Assembly: GCA_963809175.1 (NCBI GenBank)
Contig: CAWEIK010000001.1
Location: 620,001-684,000 of the forward strand
DNA length: 64,000 nt
Direction: 5' to 3'
From: JACCTU01 sp963809175
Lineage (GTDB): Bacteria > Actinomycetota > Thermoleophilia > Gaiellales > Gaiellaceae
Shown here in pieces: positions 45,508 through 54,804 of the stretch. Positions within the stretch are counted from its first letter, which is position 1; each line of letters starts with the position of its first letter. A program made the translations under genes and the position numbers. The notes beneath the pieces are model-generated. The model was not told where the DNA came from. It worked only from the letters and a program-made list of their open reading frames with translations, and searched no databases.

Positions 45508-46779
45508 GTGAGCGACCTCTTCTCCGATGCGGCCAGGGAGCGCATCCCCGACATCGCACCGCTCCCGCTCCGCCTGAGGCCGCGCTCGCTCGACGAGTTC
45601 GTCGGGCAGGAGCACGTCCTCGGCCCGGGCTCGGCGCTTCGCCTCGCGATCGAGGAGGACCGGGTTCGCTCGACGATCCTCTACGGACCGCCCGGAAGCG
45701 GCAAGACGACGCTCGCCCGGATCGTCGCGAACGCGACCGGCGCAGAGTTCGAGGAGCTCTCCGCCGTCTCGGCGACGGTCTCGCAGGTCCGCGAGGTGAT
45801 CTCGCGCGCCCGGGAACGGCTCGGCGCGCAGGGCCAGCGGACGATCCTCTTCCTGGACGAGATCCACCGCTTCAACAAGGCGCAGCAGGACGCGCTCCTG
45901 CCGGCGGTCGAGGAAGGCGTGATCACGTTGATCGGCGCCACGACCGAGAACCCGTACTTCGAGGTCAACTCCGCCCTCCTCAGCCGCGCGCAGCTCTACG
46001 AGCTCGAGCCGCACTCGCCCGAGGGCCTGGAGCGGATCGCACGTCGCGGCGCCGACGAGCTCGGAGTCGAGCTGACCCCGGAAGTCGCCGCGCTCGTCGC
46101 CGAGCGCGCAGGCGGCGACGCGCGAAATGCGCTCTCGATCCTCGAGCTGGCGTCGCAGACCGCGCGCGCCGAGGGCAGTGCGCTGGAGCCCCGACACGTC
46201 GAGGACGCGTCGACGAAGCGGCCGCTCGTGTACGACAAGGGCGGCGATCGCCACTACGACACGATCTCCGCCTTCATCAAGTCGATGCGCGGCTCGGATC
46301 CCGACGCCACCGTCTACTACCTCGCCGCGATGCTCGAGGCGGGCGAGGACCCTCGCTTCATCGCGCGCCGCATGATCGTCCTCGCATCCGAGGACGTCGG
46401 CAACGCCGACCCACAGGCGCTCGTCGTCGCGGTCGCCGCGGCGCACGCGCTCGAGCACGTCGGACTGCCCGAGGCGCGGCTCAACCTCTCGCAGGCCGCG
46501 ATCTACCTCGCGCGCGCGCCGAAGTCCAACGCGAGCTACGTCGCGATCAACGAGGCCACCCGCGACGTGCAGGAGCGCGGCAACCTGCGGCCGCCGAAGT
46601 CGCTCCGCGACGCGCACTACGCGGGCGCGAAGAAGCTCGGCCACGGCAAGGGGTACGTCTATCCGCACGACGACGAGCGCGGGTTCGACGTCGACTACCT
46701 GCCCGACGAGCTGAAGGGCACGACGTACTATCGGCCATCGGGTTCCGGCGACGAGAGGGAGGGCGAGGATGGCGGTTGA
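45508..46779 (+). CDS. rarA: Replication-associated recombination protein A (RarA/MgsA)
   Basis: 423-residue AAA+ ATPase of the clamp-loader type acting at stalled replication forks. Walker A YGPPGSGKTTLARIV, Walker B ILFLDEIHRFNKAQQ, sensor 1 GATTENPYFEVN and the C-terminal MgsA domain (YDTISAFIKSMRGSDPD, RMIVLASEDVGNADP, KGYVYPHDDERGF). GTG 45508 starts 9 bases from the divergent kynA start, so both share a very short promoter zone. The OsmC gene overlaps its end by 11 bases. Confidence 0.95.
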   Translation: MSDLFSDAARERIPDIAPLPLRLRPRSLDEFVGQEHVLGPGSALRLAIEEDRVRSTILYGPPGSGKTTLARIVANATGAEFEELSAVSATVSQVREVISRARERLGAQGQRTILFLDEIHRFNKAQQDALLPAVEEGVITLIGATTENPYFEVNSALLSRAQLYELEPHSPEGLERIARRGADELGVELTPEVAALVAERAGGDARNALSILELASQTARAEGSALEPRHVEDASTKRPLVYDKGGDRHYDTISAFIKSMRGSDPDATVYYLAAMLEAGEDPRFIARRMIVLASEDVGNADPQALVVAVAAAHALEHVGLPEARLNLSQAAIYLARAPKSNASYVAINEATRDVQERGNLRPPKSLRDAHYAGAKKLGHGKGYVYPHDDERGFDVDYLPDELKGTTYYRPSGSGDEREGEDGG

Positions 46780-47197
46780 GCATCACGCACACACGAGGTG
46801 GGAAGGCGACCTGGCGAGCGGATCCGGCGTGTTCACGCTCGGGTCCGGGGCGACGGGACCGCAGACGGTGACGTGGAAGGCGCGCGCCGAAGACGCCTCC
46901 GCGGGCACCAGCCCCGAGGAGCTCATCGCGGCGGCGCTGTCGAGCTGCTTCTCGATGGCGCTCTCGGGCGGCCTCGCGCGCGCGGGCACGCCGCCGACGT
47001 CGCTCGAGACCGATGTCGTGTCGACGTTCGAGGGCGGCGTCGGGATCACGAAGCTCGCCGTGACGGTCCGCGGGGACGTTCCCGGCGTCGACGCTGACGC
47101 GTTCCGCGAGGCCGCCGAACAGGCGAAGGAGAATTGTCCGGTCTCGAAGGCGCTGAAGGGGAACGTCGAGCTGACGCTGGACGCCGCGCTCGCCTAG
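46769..47197 (+). CDS. OsmC/Ohr-family peroxiredoxin
   Basis: 142 residues. Thiol-dependent peroxide reductase; the two redox cysteines are in SSCFSMALSGGL and ENCPVSKALKG, as in the OsmC subfamily. TSPEELIAAALSS is also canonical. ATG 46769 lies inside the rarA end with a GAGGGAGGGC ribosome site. Convergent with the phosphoesterase gene by 4 bases. Confidence 0.93.
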   Translation: MAVEHHAHTRWEGDLASGSGVFTLGSGATGPQTVTWKARAEDASAGTSPEELIAAALSSCFSMALSGGLARAGTPPTSLETDVVSTFEGGVGITKLAVTVRGDVPGVDADAFREAAEQAKENCPVSKALKGNVELTLDAALA

Positions 47198-47858
47198 TCC
47201 GAGCCGCGTTCGAGGCGTCGCGCGGAGAACTCGCCCATCTCGCCCAGGTCCCGGAAGGCGGCCACCGCGCGATCGACGTCGTACTCGGTGCGACGGAACG
47301 CGAAGTCGCCGTCGCGGGTCGCCCAAGCGGCGCGGCGGTCGCCGTCGAGCGGCATCCCGGCGCTGCCCGGGTTGAGGAGCTCGGTCCCGTCGGCCCCGGC
47401 CGCCGGAACTGCTGATGGCTGTGCCCGAACACGACGGTGCGGTCGCGCACCCCCGCGAGCAGGCGCTCCTCGTCCGGTTCCGGCTCCGGCGCGAAGCTCT
47501 CGACGTCGGAGAGAGGCGAGCCGTGCACGTAGAGGACGCCGTCGAGCTCGACCTGCGCGGGCAGTCGATAGAGCCGCTCGAGCACGTCGTCGGGGAGCAC
47601 CCCGATCACGTACTGCTCGTACGCCGCCCGGATCTCCGGGATGTCGGGGAGCTCACGCGCCCACCGCTCGCCGTTCCCGCGGATCCAGACCGCGTTCGGC
47701 AGCGCCTCGAGCCGCTCGAGCGTCTCGAGCGGCCATGGGCTCGGGATTCCGTAGTCGCCGCCGAGCAGCCAGCTGTCGACGCCGAGCTCGTCGGCCTCCG
47801 CGAGCACCGCCTCGAGCGCGGGCAGGTTGCCGTGGATGTCGTAGAGCAGGCCGAGCAC
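47194..47858 (-). CDS. Calcineurin-like metallophosphoesterase (YfcE-like), one frameshift
   Basis: About 221 residues. Metal motifs: LLYDIHGNLPALEAV, LLGGDYGIPSPW, WIRGNGERWA, YVHGSPLS and VVFGHSHQQF. Near 47400 a base is missing; the next frame gives LLNPGSAGMPLDGDRRAAWA and ends RRLERGSD at 47194. Phosphodiesterase activity is likely; substrate unknown. GTG 47858. Its upstream region holds a pair of CTAGACCGC repeats. Confidence 0.88.
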
Positions 47859-47932
47859 GCCGCGCTAGACCGCGTGCTCGAGCAGGGACACACGCTGACG
47901 GTAGCGAGGTCGGGTCTGCTTTTCTAGACCGC

Positions 47933-48706
47933 ATGCTGCTGCACCTCCACGAGTGGGGCGACCGGGACGGCTCGCCCGTCCTCTGCCTCCACGGCGTCAT
48001 GGGCCACGGCGAACGGTTCCGGCGACTCGCCGAGGAGCGCCTGGGCCGCTTCCGGGTGCTCGCCCCCGACCTCCGCGGCCACGGCCGCTCGAGCTGGGAG
48101 CCGCCGTGGACGATCGCCCGGCACGTCGAGGACCTCCGCGAGACGCTCGAGGCCGCGGGCGTGGAGCGCGCGACCGTGATCGGGCACAGCTTCGGCGGCC
48201 GCCTGACGCTCGAGCTGACCGCGGCCGGCGTCGCCGAGCGCGCGGTGCTCCTCGACCCCGCCGTCTGGGTTCCCCCGGCGATCGCGCTCGAGCGGGCAGA
48301 GCAGCACCGTCCGGACCGGTCGTTCGCGACCGAGGACGAAGCTCGCGCCGAGCGCGCACCCGTGTCGCCGCTCGCGCCGCGCGAGCTGATCGACGAGGAG
48401 TTTCGGGAGCACCTCGTCCGCGGCGACGACGGGCGGTTGCGGTTCCGCTACTCGCAGGCTGCCGTGATCGCGGCGTACGGCGAGCTCGCGCAGCCGCCGC
48501 CGGCCTGGGAGCGGCTGCAGGTGCCGACGCTGCTCGTCGTCGGCGCCGACACGGACGTCACGGTGCCCGCGGTCGTGGACGCGCTGCGCTCGGAGCTCGG
48601 CGACCTCGAGGTGGTCACCGTGCCCGGACGCCATGTCGTCCTCTGGGACGCGTACGAGCAGACCGCGGACGCGATCGAGAGCTTTCTAGAGGATGCGGGC
48701 GCCTAG
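47933..48706 (+). CDS. Alpha/beta hydrolase
   Basis: 257 residues. Fold marks: LCLHGVMGHGERFRRLAEERL (oxyanion HG), APDLRGHGRSSWEPP, nucleophile Ser in VIGHSFGGRLTLEL (about 85), acid in VVGADTDVTVP and catalytic His in VPGRHVVLWD. Substrate cannot be assigned. ATG 47933 is preferred over earlier frames that run through the divergent phosphoesterase. It overlaps arginase convergently by 21 bases. Confidence 0.88.
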   Translation: MLLHLHEWGDRDGSPVLCLHGVMGHGERFRRLAEERLGRFRVLAPDLRGHGRSSWEPPWTIARHVEDLRETLEAAGVERATVIGHSFGGRLTLELTAAGVAERAVLLDPAVWVPPAIALERAEQHRPDRSFATEDEARAERAPVSPLAPRELIDEEFREHLVRGDDGRLRFRYSQAAVIAAYGELAQPPPAWERLQVPTLLVVGADTDVTVPAVVDALRSELGDLEVVTVPGRHVVLWDAYEQTADAIESFLEDAGA

Positions 48707-49594
48707 GGCGCTTGCGACGAGCTCGACCGCAAGCGTCGCCGTCTCGTTCTGCCGGTCGAAGATCGGGTTCACCTCGACGACGTCGAGGGACGACGCGAGG
48801 CCCGACTCGGCGACGAGCTCGAGCGCGAGGTGCGCCTCGCGGTACGAAAGCCCGCCGCGCACCGGTGTGCCGACGCCGGGCGCGACCTCCGGATCGACGA
48901 CGTCCATGTCGAGGCTGACGTGCACGAACCCGGGCCCCGCGACGTGGGCGAGCGACTCGCGGATCGCGCGCTCGACGCCGAGGCGGTCGACGTCGCTCAT
49001 CGTGAACACCTTCGCGCCGAGCGCCCGCACGCGCTCGCGCTCGCCCTCGTCCAGCGAGCGCACGCCGACGAGCGCGACACGTTCCGGATCGATCGCGGGC
49101 GTCGGCCACGCAGCGCTCTCGAACGCCGCCCCGCCGAGGCCGAGCACGGCCGCGAGCACCATCCCGTGGACGTTGCCGGTCGGCGAGGTCTCCGGCGTGT
49201 TCAGGTCGCCGTGCGCGTCGAGCCAGAGAACCCCGCCGCTGCCGTAGGCCGCCGCCAGGCCGCCGATCGAGCCGATGGCCACCGAGTGGTCGCCGCCGAG
49301 CACGAGCGGCACCGCGCCCGCCTCGGCGGTGCGCCTCACGAGCGCCGCAACCCGCTCGCACGTGCGTAGGACGGGCAGCAGGTAGCGCGCGTTCGGCTCG
49401 CCGACCTCGGCTGCTTCGGCGACAGCGGTCTCGACGTTGCCCCGGTCCTCGACTCGTCGGCCGATCTCCGCCAGCCGCGTGTCCAGACCGGCGTACCGGA
49501 TCGCGGACGGGCCCATGTCGACGCCGCGACGGCCTTGTCCCAGGTCGAGCGGCGCGCCGATCACGGCGACCGTCTGGCTTTCGTCGGCGGGCAT
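48686..49594 (-). CDS. rocF: Arginase/agmatinase-family ureohydrolase
   Basis: 302 residues. Binuclear manganese site: LVLGGDHSVAIGSIGG, WLDAHGDLNTPETS, and SLDMDVVDPEVAPGVGTPV. The overall pattern (GAPLDLGQGRRGVDMGPSAIR at the start; HGMVLAAVLG) is that of true arginases making ornithine and urea. No ornithine aminotransferase gene is adjacent. ATG 49594, divergent from the response regulator across 22 bases. Confidence 0.92.
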   Translation of the reverse strand: MPADESQTVAVIGAPLDLGQGRRGVDMGPSAIRYAGLDTRLAEIGRRVEDRGNVETAVAEAAEVGEPNARYLLPVLRTCERVAALVRRTAEAGAVPLVLGGDHSVAIGSIGGLAAAYGSGGVLWLDAHGDLNTPETSPTGNVHGMVLAAVLGLGGAAFESAAWPTPAIDPERVALVGVRSLDEGERERVRALGAKVFTMSDVDRLGVERAIRESLAHVAGPGFVHVSLDMDVVDPEVAPGVGTPVRGGLSYREAHLALELVAESGLASSLDVVEVNPIFDRQNETATLAVELVASALGARIL

Positions 49595-49616
49595 CCGAGG
49601 GAGTAGGCTAGCCCCC

Positions 49617-49994
49617 TTGACGCCGGCGAACGTTCGAGTGCTGCTCGCGGACGACGACCAGGGGTTCCTCGAATCGCTGCGCCTGTTGATCGACGGTCAA
49701 CCGCACCTGAGCGTGGCCGGCACCGCCGCGGACGGGCTCGCGGCGATCGAGCTCGCCGAGTCGCTCGACCCGGACGCGGTCGTGATCGACCTCCACATGC
49801 CGCTGCTCGACGGCGTCACCGCGGTCGCGCGGCTGCGGCGCGACCATCCGAGCCTCTGCCTGATCGCGCTGACCGGCGACGACACGCAGCGGATCCACGA
49901 CGCCGTCCGGGAGGCCGGCGCGGACGCGGTGCTCGTCAAGGAGGACTTCGTCGGCACGTTGATGGACCGCCTCCGGGCTGTCCGGACGGCCTGA
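49617..49994 (+). CDS. Stand-alone response regulator receiver domain
   Basis: 125 residues with no output domain. Phosphoacceptor set complete: acidic pair in VLLADDDQGF, Asp in VVIDLHMPLLDG (about 62), Thr in ALTGDD and Lys in VLVKEDFV. TTG 49617 is the only sensible start (no ATG or GTG between it and the divergent arginase). CheY/Spo0F-like relay is likely; the partner kinase is not in the window. tRNA-Phe follows after 27 bases. Confidence 0.88.
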   Translation: MTPANVRVLLADDDQGFLESLRLLIDGQPHLSVAGTAADGLAAIELAESLDPDAVVIDLHMPLLDGVTAVARLRRDHPSLCLIALTGDDTQRIHDAVREAGADAVLVKEDFVGTLMDRLRAVRTA

Positions 49995-50021
49995 GGCGCC
50001 CGGGCTACACTTCGCCCCCCT

Positions 50022-50094
50022 GGCGAGGTAGCTCAGTTGGTAGAGCACACGGCTGAAAACCGTGGTGTCGCCGGTTCGATTCCGGCCCTCGCCA
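50022..50094 (+). tRNA. tRNA-Phe (GAA)
   Basis: Complete 73-base cloverleaf: acceptor GGCGAGG/CCTCGCC, D arm GCTC-AGTTGGTA-GAGC, anticodon stem CACGG/CCGTG with loop CTGAAAA (anticodon GAA), T arm GCCGG-TTCGATT-CCGGC and discriminator A. CCA is not encoded; CTG follows. Confidence 0.98.
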
Positions 50095-50224
50095 CTGCCA
50101 CCCGAAGCGCCGCGTTCGCAAACAGCGGCACTTCCGTTCCGTGCGGGCTTCGTTCCGGCCGACGCACCTCTTAGGTTCGCCTGGTCAGTCGTCAGTCCCC
50201 TCGGACGGTCCAAGGAGGAGCCCT

Positions 50225-51705
50225 ATGACCACGATGGCGGCGCGGCTCGAGGCCGGTTTGCTCGAGCGCAGGTTCCGCTTCGCCGAACACGGCACCACGC
50301 TCGCCCGCGACACCTTCGCGGGCATGACCACCTTCGTGGTCATGTCGTACATCATCTTCGTCAACCCGGCGATCCTCAGCTTCGCGGGGATCACGGGCCT
50401 TCAGAACCAAGGTCTCGCCTTCGACGCCGTGCTCGCCTCGACCTGTCTCGTCGCCGGCGTGATGACGATCCTGATGGGCCTCGTCGCGAACAAGGCCTAC
50501 GCGATCGCGCCGGGATGGGCCTGAACGCGGTCGTGGCCTTCGGCCTCGTCGCGGGGGCCGGGCTCTCCTGGCCCGAGGCGATGGGCATCGTCGTGCTCGA
50601 AGGAGCGCTCGTCACGCTCCTCGTGTTGACCGGGATGCGCGAGTCGGTCATGAAGGCCGTCCCGCTCGAGTTGAAGAAGGCGATCGCGATCGGCATCGGC
50701 CTCTTCATCGCGTTCATCGGCCTCTACAACTCGGGCCTGATCACGAAGGCCGCGGCGCCGGGGCTTCCCGTCGAGCTCGGCAGCTTCACGACCTGGCCCG
50801 TGCTCACGACGATCGTCGGGCTCGTGATCACGATCGTGCTGCGGGCCCGCGGCTACCGCGGCGCGCTGCTGCTCGGGATCATCGCGACGACGGCGTTCGC
50901 ATTGCTCGTGAACAAGGCGACCGACTACGGCGCCGGGTTCACCGCGGGTGCGGTGTGGCCGAGCGACGTCGTCTCGCAGCCGAACTTCTCGCTGCTCGGC
51001 GAGTTCAGCTTCGGGGCGTTCGCGACGCTCGGCGTGGTCTCTGCGCTCGTGTGGGTGTTCGCGCTCTTCCTCTCGGACTTCTTCGACACGATGGGCACGC
51101 TCGTCGGCGTCGGCAAGCCCGCCGGGTACCTGAACAAGGCCGGCGAGATGGACAACGTCAAGCGGCCCCTGCTCGTCGACTCACTCGCGGCGATGGCCGG
51201 CGGGGCTGCATCCTCGTCGTCCGCGACGACGTACATCGAGTCGGGTGCCGGCGTCGCGGCCGGCGGCCGCACGGGGTGGACGAGCGTCGTCACGGGCGCG
51301 CTGTTCTTCCCGTTCCTCTTCCTCGCGCCGCTGATCGGGATGGTGCCGCCGCAGGCGACGGCGCCCGCGCTGATCATCGTCGGCTGGCTGCTGATCAGCT
51401 CGCTCACCGAGTCCGAAGGCGAAGCGGAAGAGGTCGAGACCGGTCGCACCGGCGGAACCGTGAAGCTCGCGGGGATCGACTTCCACGATCTCGCGATCGG
51501 GCTCTCCGCGGCGTTGATCATCATGATCATGCCGTTCACGTGGTCGATCACGAACGGAATCGGCTTCGGGTTCATCGCGTACACGCTGGTGCGCGTCGCG
51601 CAGGGCGACGGGCGAAAGGTGCACCCGTTCATGTACGGGGCGACCGCCGCCTTCATCCTCTACTTCATGATCCCCGTCCTCCAGGACAACATCTCCTGGA
51701 TCTGA
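50225..51705 (+). CDS. NCS2-family purine permease (AzgA-like), one frameshift
   Basis: About 494 residues with a strong ribosome site (AAGGAGG) before ATG 50225. About 12-14 predicted helices; family motifs include the N-terminal TFAGMTTFVVMSYIIFVNP, FFDTMGTLVGVG and ATTYIESGAGVAAGGRTG. These fit the AzgA branch (adenine, guanine, hypoxanthine uptake) rather than uracil permeases. Near 50515 one C is missing (CCGGGATGGGC), after which GLNAVVAFGLVAGAGLSW continues. Ends 51705 before a large hairpin. Confidence 0.9.
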
Positions 51706-51715
51706 CCAAGGCGCA

Positions 51716-51761
51716 GAGCACCGGTCCGGGCGCAGAAAAAGAGACGTCCGGACCGGTGCTC
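51716..51761. terminator. Bidirectional hairpin terminator
   Basis: Perfect 14-bp stem (51716-51729 with 51748-51761, arm GAGCACCGGTCCGG) around an 18-base A-rich loop, between the convergent permease and methyltransferase genes. No T tract follows. Confidence 0.65.
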
Positions 51762-51791
51762 CGTGTCGCGAACGTCTCTGTGGCTAGGAGC

Positions 51792-52412
51792 TTAACGCTT
51801 GCGGGCTACGAAGGCCGAGCCGCGGCCTGCTTCGATCTCCGCAAAGTCCGTGAATCCCCGTGCGGCCAGTTCCTTGCGGATCCGGTCGCCCGGGACGTAG
51901 ATCGGGGTCTGCGGGCCGAGCGAGAACGCAAGGACCAGCGTCCCGCCCGGACGGACGACCCGGGCGAGCTCGTCGAAGAACGGGATCATGTTCGCGGCGG
52001 TGACGAGATCGAACGACGCGCCGTCGAAGGGAAGTGCGGACGCGTCCCCGTGCTCGAACGAGAGGTTCGGGTTGTCGCGCGTTTTCTCCCGGGCACGCTC
52101 GACCATCTCCGGCGCGATGTCGACGCCGACGACTCGGGCCTCGGGGAAACGCTCCGCGATCACCAGCGCCGCGGACCCGGTGCCCGTGCCGACGTCGAGC
52201 GCCGTCTCGACCGGTCCGTCCACCGTGGCGAGCGCCGCCTCGACCGGCGCGAACGCGTCGGGGCTGCGCATCGTGTCCCAGACCGGCGCGAGCACGTCGA
52301 ACTGCTTGCGGATCAGCGGGCGAACGAGCGGCCAGAGTCGCGGGTAGCGCACGGCGACGTTCGTCGCGAACCGGGCGTAGCTGCGGCCGAGCCGCTGCTT
52401 CCAGTCCCTCAC
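51792..52412 (-). CDS. Class I SAM-dependent methyltransferase
   Basis: 206 residues from GTG 52412. SAM-binding motif I ALDVGTGTGSAALV, motif II acid VVGVDIAPEMVERA, DASALPFDGASFDLV and RVVRPGGTLVLAFSL; a UbiE/methyltransferase-11 type. Substrate unknown. It overlaps the SAM hydrolase gene by 4 bases, so a SAM-using and a SAM-cleaving enzyme are translationally coupled. Last gene of the long minus-strand chain. Confidence 0.88.
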   Translation of the reverse strand: MRDWKQRLGRSYARFATNVAVRYPRLWPLVRPLIRKQFDVLAPVWDTMRSPDAFAPVEAALATVDGPVETALDVGTGTGSAALVIAERFPEARVVGVDIAPEMVERAREKTRDNPNLSFEHGDASALPFDGASFDLVTAANMIPFFDELARVVRPGGTLVLAFSLGPQTPIYVPGDRIRKELAARGFTDFAEIEAGRGSAFVARKR

Positions 52413-53212
52413 GGCACGTCCAGGTTAATCCGGACGTCCTGCCCCGCGCGCGCGTTGAGCGTCTGCGCCGCGCTGCCGCCGTTCATCGCGACGGCGACGT
52501 TGCCGTACGAGTCCTCGTAGAGGATCAGGTCGCCGGTGCGGGCGTCGGAGAACGTGCGCGCAGCGATCGCGTAGTAGCGCTGCCCCGCGACCTCGAGCTC
52601 GACGCGCGCACCCGGATGCACGTCGGCCTCGCCGAGATGCTCCCGCGTCAGGTTCAGCTGGACGTTGCCGAACGCGTCGACGTACAGGACGGTCGCCGAG
52701 ATCCGGTTCGGGCGCAGCTCCGCCTGTGGGAGCTCGAGCCGGACGAGCGCACCGGGATCGATCGGCGGCCCGAGCTCGCCCAACGCGAGCCCTCGCGCCA
52801 GGTGCGCGGCCGCCGGCGCAAAGATGTCGCGCCCGTGGAACGTCCGCGACACGGGTGACAGCGCGTACTCGGGGTTGACGATCTCGTGCGCCTCGGTGAC
52901 GCCGGCGCGCTCCGCCGCCGGCAGCAGCAGGCCGTTGTCCGGGCCGACGTAGAGGCGGCCTTCGCCGTCGCGGAGCGCAAGCGCTCGCCGCGGTCCACCG
53001 ACGCCGGGGTCGACGACCGCGAGGTGAACGCCCTGCGGCATGTACGGCACCGTGTTCGCGAGCACGAGCGCACCCTGCACGATCGCGCGGGCGGGGATCC
53101 CGTGCGTGATGTCGACGATCTGCACCTCGGGCGCGATTCGCTTGATCACTCCGTGGCAGGTGCCGACGAAGTCGTCCCGCAGGCCGAAGTCGCTCAGGAA
53201 CGTGACGAACAT
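52409..53212 (-). CDS. SAM hydrolase (DUF62; S-adenosyl-L-methionine hydroxide adenosyltransferase)
   Basis: 267 residues. N-terminal FVTFLSDFGLRDDFVGTCHG, DITHGIPARAIVQGALVL, VDPGVGGPRRALAL and FHGRDIFAPAAAHLA are the family blocks; the Asp-Arg-His set used to activate water is in SDFG, GGPRR and FHGRD. C-terminal barrel: VLYVDAFGNVQLNL. Products would be adenosine and methionine. ATG 53212; its start lies 18 bases inside the hemD end. The physiological reason for this reaction is unclear in the family. Confidence 0.88.
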   Translation of the reverse strand: MFVTFLSDFGLRDDFVGTCHGVIKRIAPEVQIVDITHGIPARAIVQGALVLANTVPYMPQGVHLAVVDPGVGGPRRALALRDGEGRLYVGPDNGLLLPAAERAGVTEAHEIVNPEYALSPVSRTFHGRDIFAPAAAHLARGLALGELGPPIDPGALVRLELPQAELRPNRISATVLYVDAFGNVQLNLTREHLGEADVHPGARVELEVAGQRYYAIAARTFSDARTGDLILYEDSYGNVAVAMNGGSAAQTLNARAGQDVRINLDVP

Positions 53213-53841
53213 GCCTCTGCGACGGCGTCGACCAGCCCGTCGAGGTCGTGGGTCTTGGCTTCGGCGACGACTTCGAGCCCGGCGGCGCGCGCGGCGCGGG
53301 TCGTCTGGGGGCCGATCGAGACCGCCGGGAGCGGAGCGCCCAGCGCCGCGAACGAACGCGCGGCCGAGCCGGAGGCCAGCACGACGACGTCGCCGCTCGG
53401 CGCCGGCGGCGTCAGCAGCCTCGTCCGGTAGAGCGGCAGAAAGTCGGCGTCGAGCGCGTCGACGAGCACGCGCCGAGACCCTTCGGCGCCGACGAACAGC
53501 ACGCGTCCGGCCGGGCGCGGCAACTCGTCCGCGAGCCCCTCCTGCGTCGAAACGCGGGGCACGAAGTCGGGCTCGATCCCGAGTTGCTGGAGCGTCTCCG
53601 CAGTTCCGGGGCCGACCGCAGCGATCCGCGCGCGGTCACCGGAGCGGCGTTGCGCGAAGAGGTCTGCGCCGTTCGGGCTCGTCACGACCACCCAGTCGTA
53701 CCCGTTCGTGTCGACCGCATGCGGCTCCTCGAGCGGCTCGATCTCGATCAGCGGGCACTCGACCACCTCCAGGCCGAGCGCCTCGAGCCGCTCGACGAGC
53801 GGCCCGGCCTGCTCGCGCGCGCGTGTCACCACGACCTTCAT
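53194..53841 (-). CDS. hemD: Uroporphyrinogen-III synthase
   Basis: 215 residues. Closes hydroxymethylbilane to uroporphyrinogen III. The family is poorly conserved, but the blocks are clear: VVVTRAREQAGPLVERLEAL, WVVVTSPNGADLF, IAAVGPGTAETLQQLGIEPDFVP, GRVLFVGAEGSRRVL and VSIGPQTTRAARAAGLEV. ATG 53841 overlaps the hemC stop by ATGA, fitting its position after hemC. Confidence 0.9.
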   Translation of the reverse strand: MKVVVTRAREQAGPLVERLEALGLEVVECPLIEIEPLEEPHAVDTNGYDWVVVTSPNGADLFAQRRSGDRARIAAVGPGTAETLQQLGIEPDFVPRVSTQEGLADELPRPAGRVLFVGAEGSRRVLVDALDADFLPLYRTRLLTPPAPSGDVVVLASGSAARSFAALGAPLPAVSIGPQTTRAARAAGLEVVAEAKTHDLDGLVDAVAEACSSRS

Positions 53842-54687
53842 ACCGTTCGGGCCGACTCGAGCGCCGCGAGCGCGAGGCCGAGCTCGGCGGGATCGTCCCC
53901 TGCGACGCGCTCGATCCACGAGCCGTCCTCCGCGGCGACGAGCGCCCTCAGCTGCACGCCGTCGTGGTGCGCCGCGACCGGTGCCGTGCACCCGCCGCCG
54001 ACCGCGGCGACGCAGGTCCGCTCGGCCTCCACGCGACGGCGCGTCTCCCCGTCGTCGATCGCGGCGACCAGCTGCTCCTCTCCCGAGCGCACCTGGAGCG
54101 CGAGCGCCCCCTGGCCCGCCTCCGGCAGCAGCTCGTCCGGGTCGAAGCGATACCCCGCCTCCGCCGACGAGGCCGAGCCGGTCGAGCCCGCAGGCGGCGA
54201 GGACGATCGCGTCGAGCCCGCGCTCCACGCGCTTGCGCAGTCGCGTGTCGATGTTGCCGCGCATCGGCTCGATCTGCAGGTCCGGCTCGAGCGCGAGCAG
54301 CTGCGCGCGCCTGCGGACCGACGCGGTGCCGATGCGCATCCCCGGTCGAAGCTCGTCCGCGCCGCAGAGCGCGTCGCGCGGGTCCTCGCGCGGCAGGTAC
54401 GCGCCGACCGCCAGTCCGTCCGCGTCCGTCGAGGTCATGTCCTTCGCGGAGTGCACCGCAACGTCGATCCGCCCCGCGAGCAGCGCCTCCTCGAGCTCCT
54501 TGACGAACACGCCGCGCGAGCCGATCTCCCCGAACGGCTTCGTCCGGTCGCGGTCGCCCGCGGTCGTGATCGGAACGAGCGCGATCTCGAGCGGTGACTC
54601 CGCAGCGGCGCGGAGAGCGTCGCCGGCGAGCTCCGCCTGCGTGAGCGCGAGCCTACTGCCGCGAGACCCGACGCGGATCAGCGCCAC
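53838..54687 (-). CDS. hemC: Hydroxymethylbilane synthase, one frameshift
   Basis: About 282 residues. Polymerises four porphobilinogens. From GTG 54687: VGSRGSRLALTQAELAGDAL, DVAVHSAKDMTSTDADGL and the substrate-binding arginines in GTASVRRRAQLLAL and GNIDTRLRKRVERGLDAIVL. Near 54165 an extra base moves the frame; then SSAEAGYRFDPDELLPEAGQ and the dipyrromethane-cofactor cysteine in VGGGCTAPVAAH. hemA lies 117 bases upstream. Confidence 0.92.
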
Positions 54688-54804
54688 ACCGTCTCCGACC
54701 CGCGCGCGCTTCGCCGCAGCCCTTGCCCCGCGGGCGAATGCGAACGAACGCCGTGGGCGCCTGGACCGGAAGCGGCCGACCGGTCAACGAGCGCGCGGCT
54801 GTGC

